Assembly: GCA_012295275.1 (NCBI GenBank) | Contig: CM022672.1 | Location: 14,012,995 to 14,062,994, forward strand | Length of the DNA stretch: 50,000 nucleotides | Direction of reading: 5' to 3' | Source: Chrysomallon squamiferum | Taxonomy: Eukaryota; Mollusca; Gastropoda; Neomphalida; Peltospiridae | Shown here: in pieces, positions 1 through 9,315 of the stretch | Layout: every line of letters begins with the position of its first letter | Numbering within the stretch: the first letter of the stretch is position 1 | Notes under the pieces: generated by a model | Told to the model about the DNA's origin: nothing | Seen by the model: the letters and a program-made list of their open reading frames with translations, nothing else | Database searches by the model: none | Program-made: the position numbers and the translations under genes

Positions 1-500
1 ATATATATATACACACACACATATATATACACATATACACTCATTTAATTATATATATATCTGTATCTATTTATCTATCTACATACACACATTGTAAATT
101 ATAAAATGTTAAAAGCATAAAGAGAAATGTAGACAAATGAAAAGAAAGACAAAAACATTTATGCACCGTACTCACACACAGAAACATACATACATACATT
201 AACAGCTTTACAAAAACACACACATTCAAATACACACAGAGTTTAAGTCGTATACAAATATCACATTGACATATAAACATTCAAACACATATAGATAAAC
301 GTAGACTTGTATATAAAATGCACCCATATAAAAATGTATCAAGAGGCCACTAGCTTTCATCAGTGAACGATGATAAAAAAAAGTAAAATGTTAAAAATAC
401 CCCCCCCCAAAAAAATACAAAAAAAAAGAACTAAATCAAAAAAGTAATAATTTATACAAACTGAACTTAGTATTACTGCCAGTCTGATGAAATACTTTAA
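1..500. repeat. AT/CA microsatellites and low-complexity sequence, no gene seen
   Basis: The left edge holds (AT)n and (AC)n tracts followed by AT-rich sequence with homopolymer runs of C, A and T around 401-430. Short open frames here are made of repeat translation and show no family features. Nothing else is supported. Confidence 0.8.
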
Positions 501-550
501 TGTGAACTGATGAAACGGAGGTGTAACATCTATCAAAATGGTGAGAGAGC

Positions 551-937
551 TCAATCATATGTGTGTGCACCAGCGGCACTGATGACAGCAGTACATTGTC
601 GTCTAGTACTTCTAATGAGAGCATTAATCTCAGGAACAGTAATTGCGTTCCATTCCCGGTTCAGAGCAATATGTAGGTCATGGACATTAAGGACATGAGG
701 ATGGTTTTCGTGTACCCTACGGCCTAGTGGATCCCATTCATGCTCAACTGGGGAAAAGTCAGGAGACTTTGGTGGCCAGTTCAACATTTGGATGTGATTC
801 CGCTCACAAAGATTAGTGGTTAACCTAGCGGTATATGGTTTAGCGTTGTCATGTCGAAACAGACAGCTGGGATGCTGCTGTACGAATGGAATGACCACTG
901 GTTTAATGATCTCGTCGCAGTAACGTTGAGCAGTCAT
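551..937 (-). pseudogene. Tc1/mariner-type transposase, C-terminal fragment
   Basis: This 128-residue open frame is the C-terminal part of a Tc1-like DDE transposase, the nuclear enzyme that cuts and pastes its own element. Visible signatures are RHDNAKPYTA, holding the second catalytic Asp at residue 30, and WPPKSPDFSPVEHEWD, holding the catalytic Glu at residue 65. That leaves 34 residues between them, the DD34E spacing of the Tc1 group. The helix-turn-helix DNA-binding half and the first catalytic Asp are absent. On the minus strand the upstream side runs straight into the inverted end of another element near position 955. The fragment cannot be active. No clear terminal inverted repeat was identified, so the element's limits are uncertain. 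The family call is firm; the exact subfamily is not. Confidence 0.85.
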
Positions 938-969
938 ACAGTCTGGGAGCTAACTGCCATTTTTTCCCT

Positions 970-3481
970 TAACCTTGCATTGTTTGTATTAAGCGTTTTT
1001 TACTCTATTTTCAGAAACTGCTTGATGACATATTGTCACCCTTGAGTAATTTGAGAAATTCAAGATGGCGTCCAAGATACAGGGGCTGCACGTCGACAGG
1101 GTCATTTAGCACAACCAAAGACGAAGGCTGTTTACCTTCCCTTAATAGACATGATCCCGTCACACCCAGATACCATGATGACGTCAATGGCCTCTGAACA
1201 GGTCTACATATGCAATATCGGGCAACAGTTCGTATTTTTTACTTGTGATCTGCAGCTGTATAGGGTCGCTCTAGAAGTTCAGTGGACTTATCCAGAAGGG
1301 TTCTCAAATGTTGTTCTACGGTTGGTTGGGAGGGATGCACTCTCTAATGAGCTTCAATGGATCTATCGGAACTCTGATGGCTGATACCGGTCTGTCAGAT
1401 ATAATGTTCTCTGTGTTTGGCGGTGCGTCGAAAATGCTCACTGGAAAAAAGTTTCCCCAGAACGTCAGAGCATTACGAATGGTAGCTGAAGAGGCACTTT
1501 GCGGAATCATACAGGATAAACCACTACATTGCAATGGTGACCTCATGCAAATTCTCGATACCGAAGCCAGCAAGAGTCAAACTACGAAACTTTGGCTCGA
1601 TGTCTTGATAAAACCTGTCCTTCTCCTCCATGATTTTCGTACGGGCTGAACGCAAAGGTGACTAACCCCTTCATGTGGCAACGTACAAGCAAATGCTACC
1701 ATACTTCTTTGCTGTGGGGCATGTGAACTATGCGAGATATGGGTTGTGCTGGAACGGCTACCTCAAGAGGTGTTGTCACACTTCATGAAGGGTGAGCATG
1801 TCATGCTCCATTCTGCTGGCTTACAGAATGGCATCTGGAGCGATATGATGATTGAGACGACCTTCATGTGGTATGGGCATGCTCCTGGGGGGTAGTTGGC
1901 ATCACGCTTACGCCAGAAACGCTGAAGGTATGGACCCTTAGTCTGCATGCATGCAGCAGGTTCGAATCTGATCTGGATGACATGACGGATGAATACACTC
2001 AAAGCAAGGTGGTGACAACACACACAGAAAAGGCACACACCAGGATCGCTGAGGACAAGAGACACCGAGATGGAATCAGACAAAAACTCGACACTTGCAA
2101 TAATCCTTTAGATTCTGCAGAACACCCCGGTGGTGTAGTCAATGTATTTAGCAGCCAGACTGGTTCAGCTGAAGTCAATGTCCACAATCGGGAATGAACA
2201 AATGAAAGTTTTCGAAAGTCGGTTACCGCAGGGATTTTATGAAACCATCACTAAGAAGGTTGTAACTATTGATCATGCAAGGAAGTATGTGAAGGTCGGA
2301 GCTGTGAAAGTATTTGATACCAATTTGATTTACTAAAGAGTGATTGGCCTACAGGCTACTGGGCGGGACATTGACATTAAGGATGTGCTTGGCATAACTT
2401 GAGCCAGTTCCATGTTTGATGATACTGGAGATATGATATTTTGCGAAATCGAAATCTACCTTGAAGAAAATTCTCCAAGTGGAGGTGTCTGAAAGAGTTG
2501 CTGGTGGTGCAAATGTTAGAAGAGCTCGCCATCAGGCTTTGGTATGGCAGTCACTAGAAGCGCAGAATCCACCCGAGTTGGACTGAACGGAATATGGTTG
2601 GATAAAGGATGACCAAAACAAGTCCCTTCAACCAGTCACCCTCCCTGATGAAGTCGAACTAGTTCCAGAGATGGTACTACGTCTAATAGAATGTGGATGT
2701 CAAAGTACTACTCCATGTAGTTCATATGCTTGTAGTTGCAACTCTGCAAACATGAAATGCACAATATTTTTCTAACCCGACATCATAGTTGATTGCATGT
2801 TTTTGTGATGCACACGGGCAGCACAATGTAAAAACAATGTAAATTATTTGGTGAAGCGGTAGCCATCCTTAAATATGAATTGTATAATATGCTTTTGGTA
2901 GTCAGTGTGAGAATTCAGATTTAAAATTAAAGAACATTTGTTAAAATATATCACCTGTGGTCGTTTATCTTTTCATATATTTCCCAAGATTGAATAGTAT
3001 AGAAGATATACCAATGCTTGTAAACTGGCAGCCATCTTGGATTTCTAGATGACATCGTCAGTATATGAACTTTGATCTGGTACAGATAGATGTGTCTCCA
3101 AAATAACCAGTGATAGACACCGCCACGACTAATTTGGAGTAAATAGTTAAGGAGATACGCCAGTTTTAGTTTTACGGCGGTCTTCTTCGGAGCCATCTTG
3201 CAAATTACCGTTATATAATACGATATTAACATAATACTTTGTTCTACTGGATAGCTTGACCCCTTAAAACCTAGGTGTAGAGACAAAAATCACCTTCCTG
3301 TGATGAACATGTAGGGAGTTATGGTTATTTATATGTAATGGCGGCCATCCTGGCCGCCATCTTGAATTTCTCAAATTGCTCAAGGGTGACAACATGTCAT
3401 CAAGCAGTTCCTGAAAACAGAGACCCTTGGCTACCACCTAAGTCAACAATAAAAAAAGTTAATACAACAATGCAGGGACAA
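970..3481. mobile_element. ~2.5 kb element with ~100 bp imperfect inverted ends
   Basis: The sequence from about 970 to 1070 reappears, reverse-complemented, at about 3353-3481. The best-matching core is ~65 bp (left about 1004-1070, with CTTGATGACATATTGTCACC; right 3353-3420). It ends inward with CAAGATGGCG on the left and its complement on the right. A gap of about 25 bp interrupts the outer part of the match. Between the ends lies a decayed plus-strand gene (1100-2775), then about 575 bp of noncoding sequence carrying several GCCATC(T/C)TG motifs. The layout of inverted ends, internal gene and subterminal motif repeats is that of a DNA transposon. No DDE transposase motif was recognised, so the superfamily is unknown. 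Target-site duplications could not be identified by eye. Confidence 0.6.
1100..2775 (+). pseudogene. Decayed gene of an unnamed, multi-copy marine-invertebrate family with Cys-rich tail
   Basis: Several plus-strand reading frames join into one old coding region broken by frameshifts and stops. Frame 1151-1384 begins with HPDTMMTSMASEQVYICN. Frame 1308-1649 includes GMHSLMSFNGSIGTLMAD and KMLTGKKFPQNVRALRMVAE. Around 1700-1730 a frame reads AVGHVNYARYG. Frame 1868-2197 includes ITLTPETLKVWTLSLHACSR. Frame 2142-2336 includes KKVVTIDHARKYVKVGAVKV. The 3' end (2641-2775) encodes a cysteine-rich tail with the pattern C-G-C, C, C-S-C, C, which could bind metal. From memory this arrangement resembles an uncharacterised protein family seen repeatedly in marine invertebrate genomes; I cannot give it a name or function. 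The gene sits inside the inverted ends of the surrounding element, which suggests it is cargo or the mobility gene. It is clearly inactive. Confidence 0.6.
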
Positions 3482-3507
3482 CCAACCCTCTCTGCTCCCG
3501 GACTAAA

Positions 3508-3663
3508 ATGTCCGTGAATGAAAACGAGATCTGTTTTATCTCTACCACGAATACCGGCCAGGGCCATGTCGCTGCCACCGGCATATCGGTCCTGCTGACT
3601 GACGTCTACGTCACATCGTTCTCCCCGTCGCCTCCGTACATGATGCCCACCATCAATTTGTAG
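3508..3663 (+). CDS. Small unrecognised ORF (51 codons), GC-rich against its surroundings
   Basis: An ATG-started frame beginning MSVNENEICFISTTN and ending MMPTINL lies just outside the right inverted end. Its GC content is clearly higher than the flanking sequence, and codon use is not repeat-like, which hints at former coding DNA. No family is recognised, no signal peptide is obvious, and no splice context was resolved. It could be a relic of the neighbouring element or of an unrelated gene. Confidence 0.3.
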   Translation: MSVNENEICFISTTNTGQGHVAATGISVLLTDVYVTSFSPSPPYMMPTINL

Positions 3664-3813
3664 CGAAAATGGATTCGACTAAGCGGACGACCAATCCCTC
3701 ATGAACATGTTTTCAAATAATAATAATACATACAGCTGATATTTAGCTATATACGAATTACCTAAATATGAATAGTATACACTATTTGCACTAAAATAAA
3801 CCATGCTACAATA

Positions 3814-4120
3814 TCAGTTTAATAACAAAATATACTCATCCAGCTTTACAGGAGCAGTTAACCTCTGATAGCTGTTTCCTCTCCAAGCAAAGTCAAATGT
3901 TCCAAGTCGTTTTACCTCATGGAACGCCAGCATCTCGCATTCACTTTCGGTTGATCTTCGTCGGAAATTTTTATATCGTGGATGTAGCCTTGCGTAAAAT
4001 AATTTAAACCTTTCTCTTGTGCTTTTCTGGAAAGGCTCGAGCTCTCAGGAAGATATGAACCGAAACATCATCTGGAATACTTTTTAGATTAGCTATGCTG
4101 TCTGCTACCGATTCCGCCAT
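3814..4120 (-). pseudogene. Unrecognised coding relic with one frameshift
   Basis: On the minus strand an ATG at 4120-4118 opens MAESVADSIANLKSIPDDVS and reaches a stop after about 38 codons. Shifting one base near that stop continues a further open stretch (RFKLFYARLHPRYKNFRRRS, later FDFAWRGNSYQRLTAPVKLD) to a TGA at 3814. The continuity across one shift suggests a single broken coding exon. No domain family is recognised. The relic lies between the inverted-repeat element and the P450 pseudogene and shares nothing visible with either. Confidence 0.4.
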
Positions 4121-4780
4121 TTTTGGATGTTACCTTGTTGGACGTAGTAACAGTAAATAAGTGTGTGTGTGTGTGGGGGGGGGTAGAGCGTGGCTTACGG
4201 AGTAGTTGTGGAAACATGAATTCTAGTTCCTTTTGTTTCCTGGCAAAGTACGAGCTAAACGTGGAGCATTTTCTAACCTGTGACGTCGAGATGACGTCAT
4301 CGAGTATATATCATTCCTTTGGATTGTTAATCGTGGTCTACGAGAACATGGTCGATCTCGCACTTGGTCGGTTTGGTGTACGCCTTCTCGGGGTCCTGAT
4401 ATGGTTACTGTCACGAACACGAACTTACTGAGCAACATTGTGTACGCGTTGGCCGGCGTTAATCCGTCCCATTGTTCCATGACGTTGATTTTCCAATAAG
4501 CTTGAACGGCGACCTATTGTAACAGGATAAATTCTCCCTTTTGTTTTTGGATAATGTTGGTTCAGTGCATCAAATGGTGATTTTAATACGACAGTATTAG
4601 CGCACGGCGTTTGAACTGCATTACACATATCGGCGTGCGATGTGATAAATGGTGTTCCGTGCATTACCAAAGCGAAAGGGCATGTGCAACTAACATATTA
4701 CCAAGTTTTATCACTTTAATTTATTTGGAAGCTATAGACATTGCTAAATTTTTTTGGTTAAGTATATATATATTTTTAAA
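4121..4780. other. Gene-poor, CpG-richer stretch, no gene assigned
   Basis: This interval is less repetitive and richer in CG dinucleotides than most of the window. It carries a GT run followed by a G run near 4162-4183. Two minus-strand frames (4223-4480, 4425-4670) overlap here and have plausible amino-acid composition, but no recognisable family, start context or splice support. They may be transposon relics. Confidence 0.4.
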
Positions 4781-5134
4781 CTATAGATCTGTTTCCTCAG
4801 AAATGTGCACCAACTTTGAACGGCCCAAAGATTCCATATCCATATCGATGCTACTTTTTGTTTCTCCCAGTTTCTCTTTCGCTTTCACTTCTTTGATGTA
4901 GCAACTGATGAAGTCATTAATGTTGTTCTCGTCATATTCGACCAGATGTTCTTCTAGCGAAGTATCCACTAGCTCCTTAAGTATCAAATCAATATTGTTT
5001 TGTAGGCGATCTACTCCGAAAAGATCGCCAGGGATCAACCGAAGGCAGTGGAAAAATGTAACAACGATAGGTTTTGAAACAACGTCTTCTGCAACATTCA
5101 TAAATCTCTCGAAGGTGTCCGTACCCTCGCTCAA
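4781..5134 (-). pseudogene. Cytochrome P450 pseudogene fragment (CYP2-clan-like)
   Basis: The frame closely matches residues ~199-289 of the two intact P450s of this window: RLIPGDLFGVDRLQNNIDL, then YDENNINDFISCYIKEVKAK and KEKLGETKSSIDM. It then jumps to the extreme C-terminal end, where the DNA resembles the last codons of the intact genes but is out of frame (ends HISEETDL). About 200 codons containing the I helix, K helix, PERF region and haem-binding cysteine are missing, so no haem enzyme can be made. Upstream on the minus strand the N-terminal half is gone. The upstream flank of the intact genes is still recognisable at about 5400-5750, for example the stretch around 5470-5530 that matches 9590-9650. 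This is a third, decayed copy of the P450 cassette. Confidence 0.9.
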
Positions 5135-5399
5135 ATTTGAGAAGTGGACCTTTTATTTAGTTTTTCGAACTTTTACAAATTTATTCAGATTTTATTTATT
5201 TATTTAATTTTTTTTTTTTTTTTTTTTCTGTCAGTGTATAGAACACTGTAGAATACGTCTGCCAGCGTCTCTGTTGTAGCACTGTTATTTTGCGGTCCAT
5301 GTGAACCGTGTGCAATTTTTTAATAGTGCCTCTGCTTAATGTTACGGTGCCCTTTTTGTCATCGACCCCCCCATCAGAAAAGCTGTGTCCGCCCCAAAC

Positions 5400-5750
5400 G
5401 AGTAAGTCTAAAAGATCTGTATATTAAACCTGTAAATAAATCTATTTTTAAATGGCATAAACAAATGAGTAATCGTTCTTAACCTTGAACATTATGTACC
5501 ACTGTCGGACAAGCGTTCCTCAGCATGACCTTTGAACTATTACTCATGATTTACTGGTCATACAAAACGTTCCTTAAGTCTGTCGTCATTGTTCATTAAA
5601 CTCTACATGGAACAAACAAAAAGCTTGTTGAACGATTTTATATCTCTGCTGTTTTTACCGAGACAGTAAACTGTATAATTATCTGTATCAATGATAATGT
5701 TTACTGAAGTGAAAACTGCAAATCAAAATGGTTAGTCAAAATTATAATTC
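5400..5750. other. Remnant upstream flank of the P450 cassette
   Basis: This stretch aligns by eye with 9500-9905 and 41450-41840, the regions just upstream of the two intact P450 genes. Shared landmarks are CGTTCTTAACCTTGA, CAGTGTCGGACAA-like and GATTTACTGGTC. It shows that the fragment at 4781 arose by duplication of the same unit rather than as an isolated retrocopy. Confidence 0.75.
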
Positions 5751-5754
5751 AGGT

Positions 5755-5985
5755 TAAAATAAATAAATATATAGATAAATAAATAAATAAATAAATAAAT
5801 AAAGCAAAATAGAATAAAATAAAACGAAACGAAACGAAACAAAACAAAACAAAATAAATAAATAAATAAATAAATAAATAAACTACCACTACCACTACCA
5901 CTACGGCTACTATTACTACTATTACTACTACTACTACTACTACAACCACTACTGCTATTATTGTTATTATTAATATTGTTGTTGT
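5755..5985. repeat. AAAT tetranucleotide and ACT trinucleotide tracts
   Basis: (AAAT)n, (GAAAC)n-like and (ACT)n repeats follow one another. The long minus-strand frames here translate to runs of I, L, Y or N, S and are repeat artefacts. Confidence 0.85.
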
Positions 5986-5999
5986 GTTTGTTATTGTTG

Positions 6000-6370
6000 T
6001 TTTCATGATTACAGTGGTACCTGTCTTTAGAGGCACTCGCGAAGAGCGGCCAACTAAGATGAACGGACACTTTTCCGAGTCCTGATTGTTTTTCAGTGGA
6101 TTTATCTTTAGACATTGGTCAGGGACGGGATTCTTAAAAATTATTATTCCTCTGCCAAAGCAGAGAGTCATACAAACTTGCCGTGTTGCTTGGCTTTGCA
6201 ATGTCTGGCCGCAAATGATTTATATTTTTAGATGGTACGGGTATTGTGAATGTGAATAACGACTGGAAATATGTTTATAAATTGTCTGTAAATTTTATCC
6301 CTCTGGTGTAGGGACACAGTTACTGTGCCCCACATCAGTCAATACAAGATAAAGTATGACTGTATTTTAT
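6000..6370. repeat. Probable dispersed repeat, family not named
   Basis: This unique-looking stretch contains GGTACCTGTCTTTAGAGGCA and, about 300 bp on, CCCTCTGGTGTAGGGACACA. I have the impression that similar strings recur in molluscan genomes, but I cannot verify that here. It is flanked by low-complexity DNA on both sides. No coding frame is convincing. Confidence 0.3.
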
Positions 6371-6539
6371 TTTATTTCTTTTTATCTTCTTTTAAATTTT
6401 TTTATTATTATTAATGTTTGTTATTATTAATTTTAAAAAAAGAATTAAAATTATTTTATTAATTTATATACGTATGGATGTACCTATATAAATAGTGTCG
6501 ATCAAACACTTTGGAATGCATTTTAGATTGTATCTCAAA

Positions 6540-7051
6540 GTCGGCTTCTGAAAGTTCAGTCGGTTTCCAGTTTTCAGTTTTCCTCACTTCATATTTTATC
6601 CAGAAAACAATGTTTGATTATTTATTCTTAAACTTTTAATGATATTCAGAAATAGTAGTCGTAATAGTAGCAGAGTTATAGTAGCAGGAGTAGTTGTATT
6701 AGTAATAGTAGTAGTAGCAGGAACAACTGTAATAGTTTTCTTTTTATCTTTTTTTAACCAGAAGGATGACTACTAAATTATATTCATTTAATATTAGCAT
6801 ATAATTTAGTTTTTCCCTACGTTCAGTTGTTTAGCATTCAACTCAAAAATAAACATACGAATTTAGAAACTAACTGTATATTTCAAAACACTTTTGCTAA
6901 CCTTTTTTTTAATTTAAGGATATATATTTTTTTCTGTTTAAATAGTATTAATTGCTTTGTTTATATCACTCTGACTTTAATTACAAAACAGTTTTATGGA
7001 TTTGCTGTATTGTTTATCATTTCTGTCCGTCATTTCGTTATGTAATAAATA

Positions 7052-7140
<89 letters not shown>
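6540..7140. other. Orphan copy of the dermatopontin downstream flank, ending in (AG)n
   Basis: The stretch aligns with the DNA immediately downstream of each dermatopontin gene (12.2-12.66, 21.7-22.19, 32.1-32.44, 45.1-45.71 kb). Shared landmarks are the TAGTAGTAG block, AACCAGAAGGATGACT, a run of AAATAAACA, TTTATCATT and a closing (AG)n of about 87 bp (7054-7140). No dermatopontin exon follows; the sequence passes directly into the P450 downstream flank. It therefore marks a unit whose dermatopontin gene has been lost. Confidence 0.65.
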
Positions 7141-7142
<2 letters not shown>

Positions 7143-7833
7143 ACACACCATACGACATAATAAAATTAAAAATATTAAAATATTTGTAAAATAAAATGAA
7201 AACTAACGTAATATCCTATAATTATCACAAAGAATATTAAAATAACGAAATACTGGAAAAGTTTATTAACTATTACTAATAAATTAAAAAATAAATTCAT
7301 TTCAAACCAAAATAAGGAATATGCCTTTACTAATATATAAAATTATATAAACTAAAACACCAAACCATTTTTGTACATATTAAGTATATAATAATAAAAA
7401 ATAAATAACAAAACCCCCACAGAGTTGGGATTTTGAATCCGGATTAAGCAAACAGGCGACATTATTGTTTATGATATAACTACAACGAAAAATGAGTTTC
7501 ATTATGATGAAGATAAAACCATTGATCACAAAGAGAAAACTAAGTTTACACGCGCAGAATTTTGTACACGCTGTACTAGACTAGATAGCAAAGAATACAT
7601 TTCATGCGAACCTTTGATAAACTAATCAATCAAGCAGGAATTATAACGTAACTCCAAAATTTCTAATAGCTGAGCTGCAATACCTGAACAGTGCACTTTT
7701 TGTACAAGCCCTCCAACCGTCAATCTGACATACATGTAAAGACATAAACACATACACACACATGTACGTGTGGACATACATGCACATTTTGTTTAACATT
7801 ATTTTCAGTACATAATATTTTCAAACCATAGAT
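7141..7833. other. Downstream flank of P450 copy 1
   Basis: AT-rich noncoding DNA, highly similar to 39240-39795 beside the second P450; both contain ATGATATAACTACAACGAAA. No gene seen. The AATAAA hexamer at 7833-7838 (minus) overlaps the P450 stop codon. Confidence 0.75.
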
Positions 7834-9315
7834 TTATTTTCTCAGAACTGCTCTAACTTTGAACGGTCTTGGGGCCTGGGTGATGCCAAAGACAGGATCG
7901 ATGGTCGTCAGTGGACACCCTTCAGGTTTGAGGAACTCAAATTTCTGAATCATCGCGGCAGTGAACAAGAACAGCTCCATTCTGGCCAGAGATTCTCCTA
8001 TACAGTTTCTTGGACCGAACAGGAACGGGATGAATTCTTCCCGTTGAACGACATGTCCGTTGTCATCGAGAAAACGTTCAGGTCTGAAATTTTCCGGATC
8101 GCCCCAAATTTCCGGATCTGAGAGGACCGAATCGATGACTGGAAAAACGACGGCATTTTTAGGTATTCGATAGCCATTCCATACTATTTCTTCTGTAACA
8201 GCGCGGAATGCACTTAAAGGCAAGATGTCCGCATGACGCAAAGTTTCCAAAATTGTCGCATCGAGATAGGGAAGTTCTGACTTGTCTTTGAGAGTTATCG
8301 TTCGATCGCATCCCACCTTCTCCTGAATTTCGCTGAAACATTTCTCCTGGATTTCAGGATAATGTTCAAAATACAACAAAAGCCATCGAATTGTCGTTGC
8401 CGTCGATTCTGTCCCTGCAATTAAAAGATTCCAGATCGAGGCTCGAAGATTTTCCATGTCGATGCTAGTTTTTGTTTCTCCGAGTTTCTCTTTCGCTTTC
8501 ATTTCTTTGATGTACGAACTGATGAAGTCATTAATGTTGTTCTCGTCATATTCGGCCAGATGTTCTTCTAGCGAAGAATCCACTAGCTCCTTTATTATCA
8601 AATCAATACTGTTTTGTAGGCGACCTAATCCGAAAAGATCGCCAGGGATCAAACGAAGGAACGGGAAAAATGTAAGAACAATAGATTGTGAAGCAATTTT
8701 TTCAGTAACATTCATCAGTCTCTGTAATCCTGGATCTTTAAACTCGAATCGTTTGCCAAATGCAATAGAGGAAATAACATTAGATACAGAAGTGCCAATA
8801 AGACTGTGGAAATTTGTGGCCTTACCCTTTGTTTTTTTTATTTCCTCAACGAAAGCACAGATTTCTTCTAGAATTTTAACTTCCAGAATATTCTTTCCCA
8901 TTCCCAAATTTTTCAGCGTGACCAGTGCCAGTTTTCTCTGTTCTCTCCAGACGTCACCACTGGATCCTAAAATTCCTTTATGTTTTGAAACGAAATCCAA
9001 AAACAATACATCTGGCCTCTGTGTAAAAGATTCGCCATTTTTCACAAAGGCATCTTTTAAATTGTCATATCCGTTGATAGCGATGACGAGATTACGAGAA
9101 AAATAAACACTGAACACGTCGCCGTATTTACTTCTCAGCTTTCTAAACGACTTCACCGGGTTGGTACCCACTTGAAAAAGATTTCCAATGATAGGGAAGG
9201 TCAGCCAGGGTCCAGGGGGAATCCCTTTTGGTCGCTGCAGAAATAACCAGATTCCTAATGTCCCCATCAAAAGAACTAGAGCGGTCAAATTGTTCATTAC
9301 GATTTCTTGCAACAT
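7834..9315 (-). CDS. Cytochrome P450, CYP2-clan-like, intronless (copy 1)
   Basis: A complete 493-residue microsomal P450, a haem-thiolate monooxygenase that oxidises lipophilic substrates with electrons from NADPH-P450 reductase at the endoplasmic reticulum. In order: N-terminal membrane anchor (~8-27), proline hinge PPGP (33-36), helix-C WREQR (123-127), I-helix AGTEST (300-305), K-helix ETLR (357-360), PERF (412-415), and haem loop FLFGPRNCIG with ligand Cys438. Length and motifs are those of a functional enzyme, and the CYP2-type PPGP hinge and I helix favour the CYP2 clan. The start chosen is the first ATG (MLQEIVMNN); a second Met is at residue 7. The gene has no introns, unlike the spliced dermatopontins around it, so an ancestral retrocopy is possible. 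A 96% identical copy lies at 39796. The substrate cannot be predicted. Confidence 0.95.
   Translation of the reverse strand: MLQEIVMNNLTALVLLMGTLGIWLFLQRPKGIPPGPWLTFPIIGNLFQVGTNPVKSFRKLRSKYGDVFSVYFSRNLVIAINGYDNLKDAFVKNGESFTQRPDVLFLDFVSKHKGILGSSGDVWREQRKLALVTLKNLGMGKNILEVKILEEICAFVEEIKKTKGKATNFHSLIGTSVSNVISSIAFGKRFEFKDPGLQRLMNVTEKIASQSIVLTFFPFLRLIPGDLFGLGRLQNSIDLIIKELVDSSLEEHLAEYDENNINDFISSYIKEMKAKEKLGETKTSIDMENLRASIWNLLIAGTESTATTIRWLLLYFEHYPEIQEKCFSEIQEKVGCDRTITLKDKSELPYLDATILETLRHADILPLSAFRAVTEEIVWNGYRIPKNAVVFPVIDSVLSDPEIWGDPENFRPERFLDDNGHVVQREEFIPFLFGPRNCIGESLARMELFLFTAAMIQKFEFLKPEGCPLTTIDPVFGITQAPRPFKVRAVLRK

Noticed and set aside
1950-1975. GGTTCGAATC, a tRNA T-loop-like string
   Set aside because: It lies inside the decayed coding region (encodes CSRFES) and no acceptor stem, anticodon arm or box A is present around it.
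2951-3286. 111-codon minus-strand frame inside the inverted-repeat element
   Set aside because: It covers the motif-rich noncoding end of the element, with no recognisable domain and an amino-acid make-up typical of chance frames.
8456-9106. 216-codon plus-strand frame across the P450
   Set aside because: Antisense shadow of the P450 coding sequence; no family features of its own. The same holds for the frames at 40484-41056.
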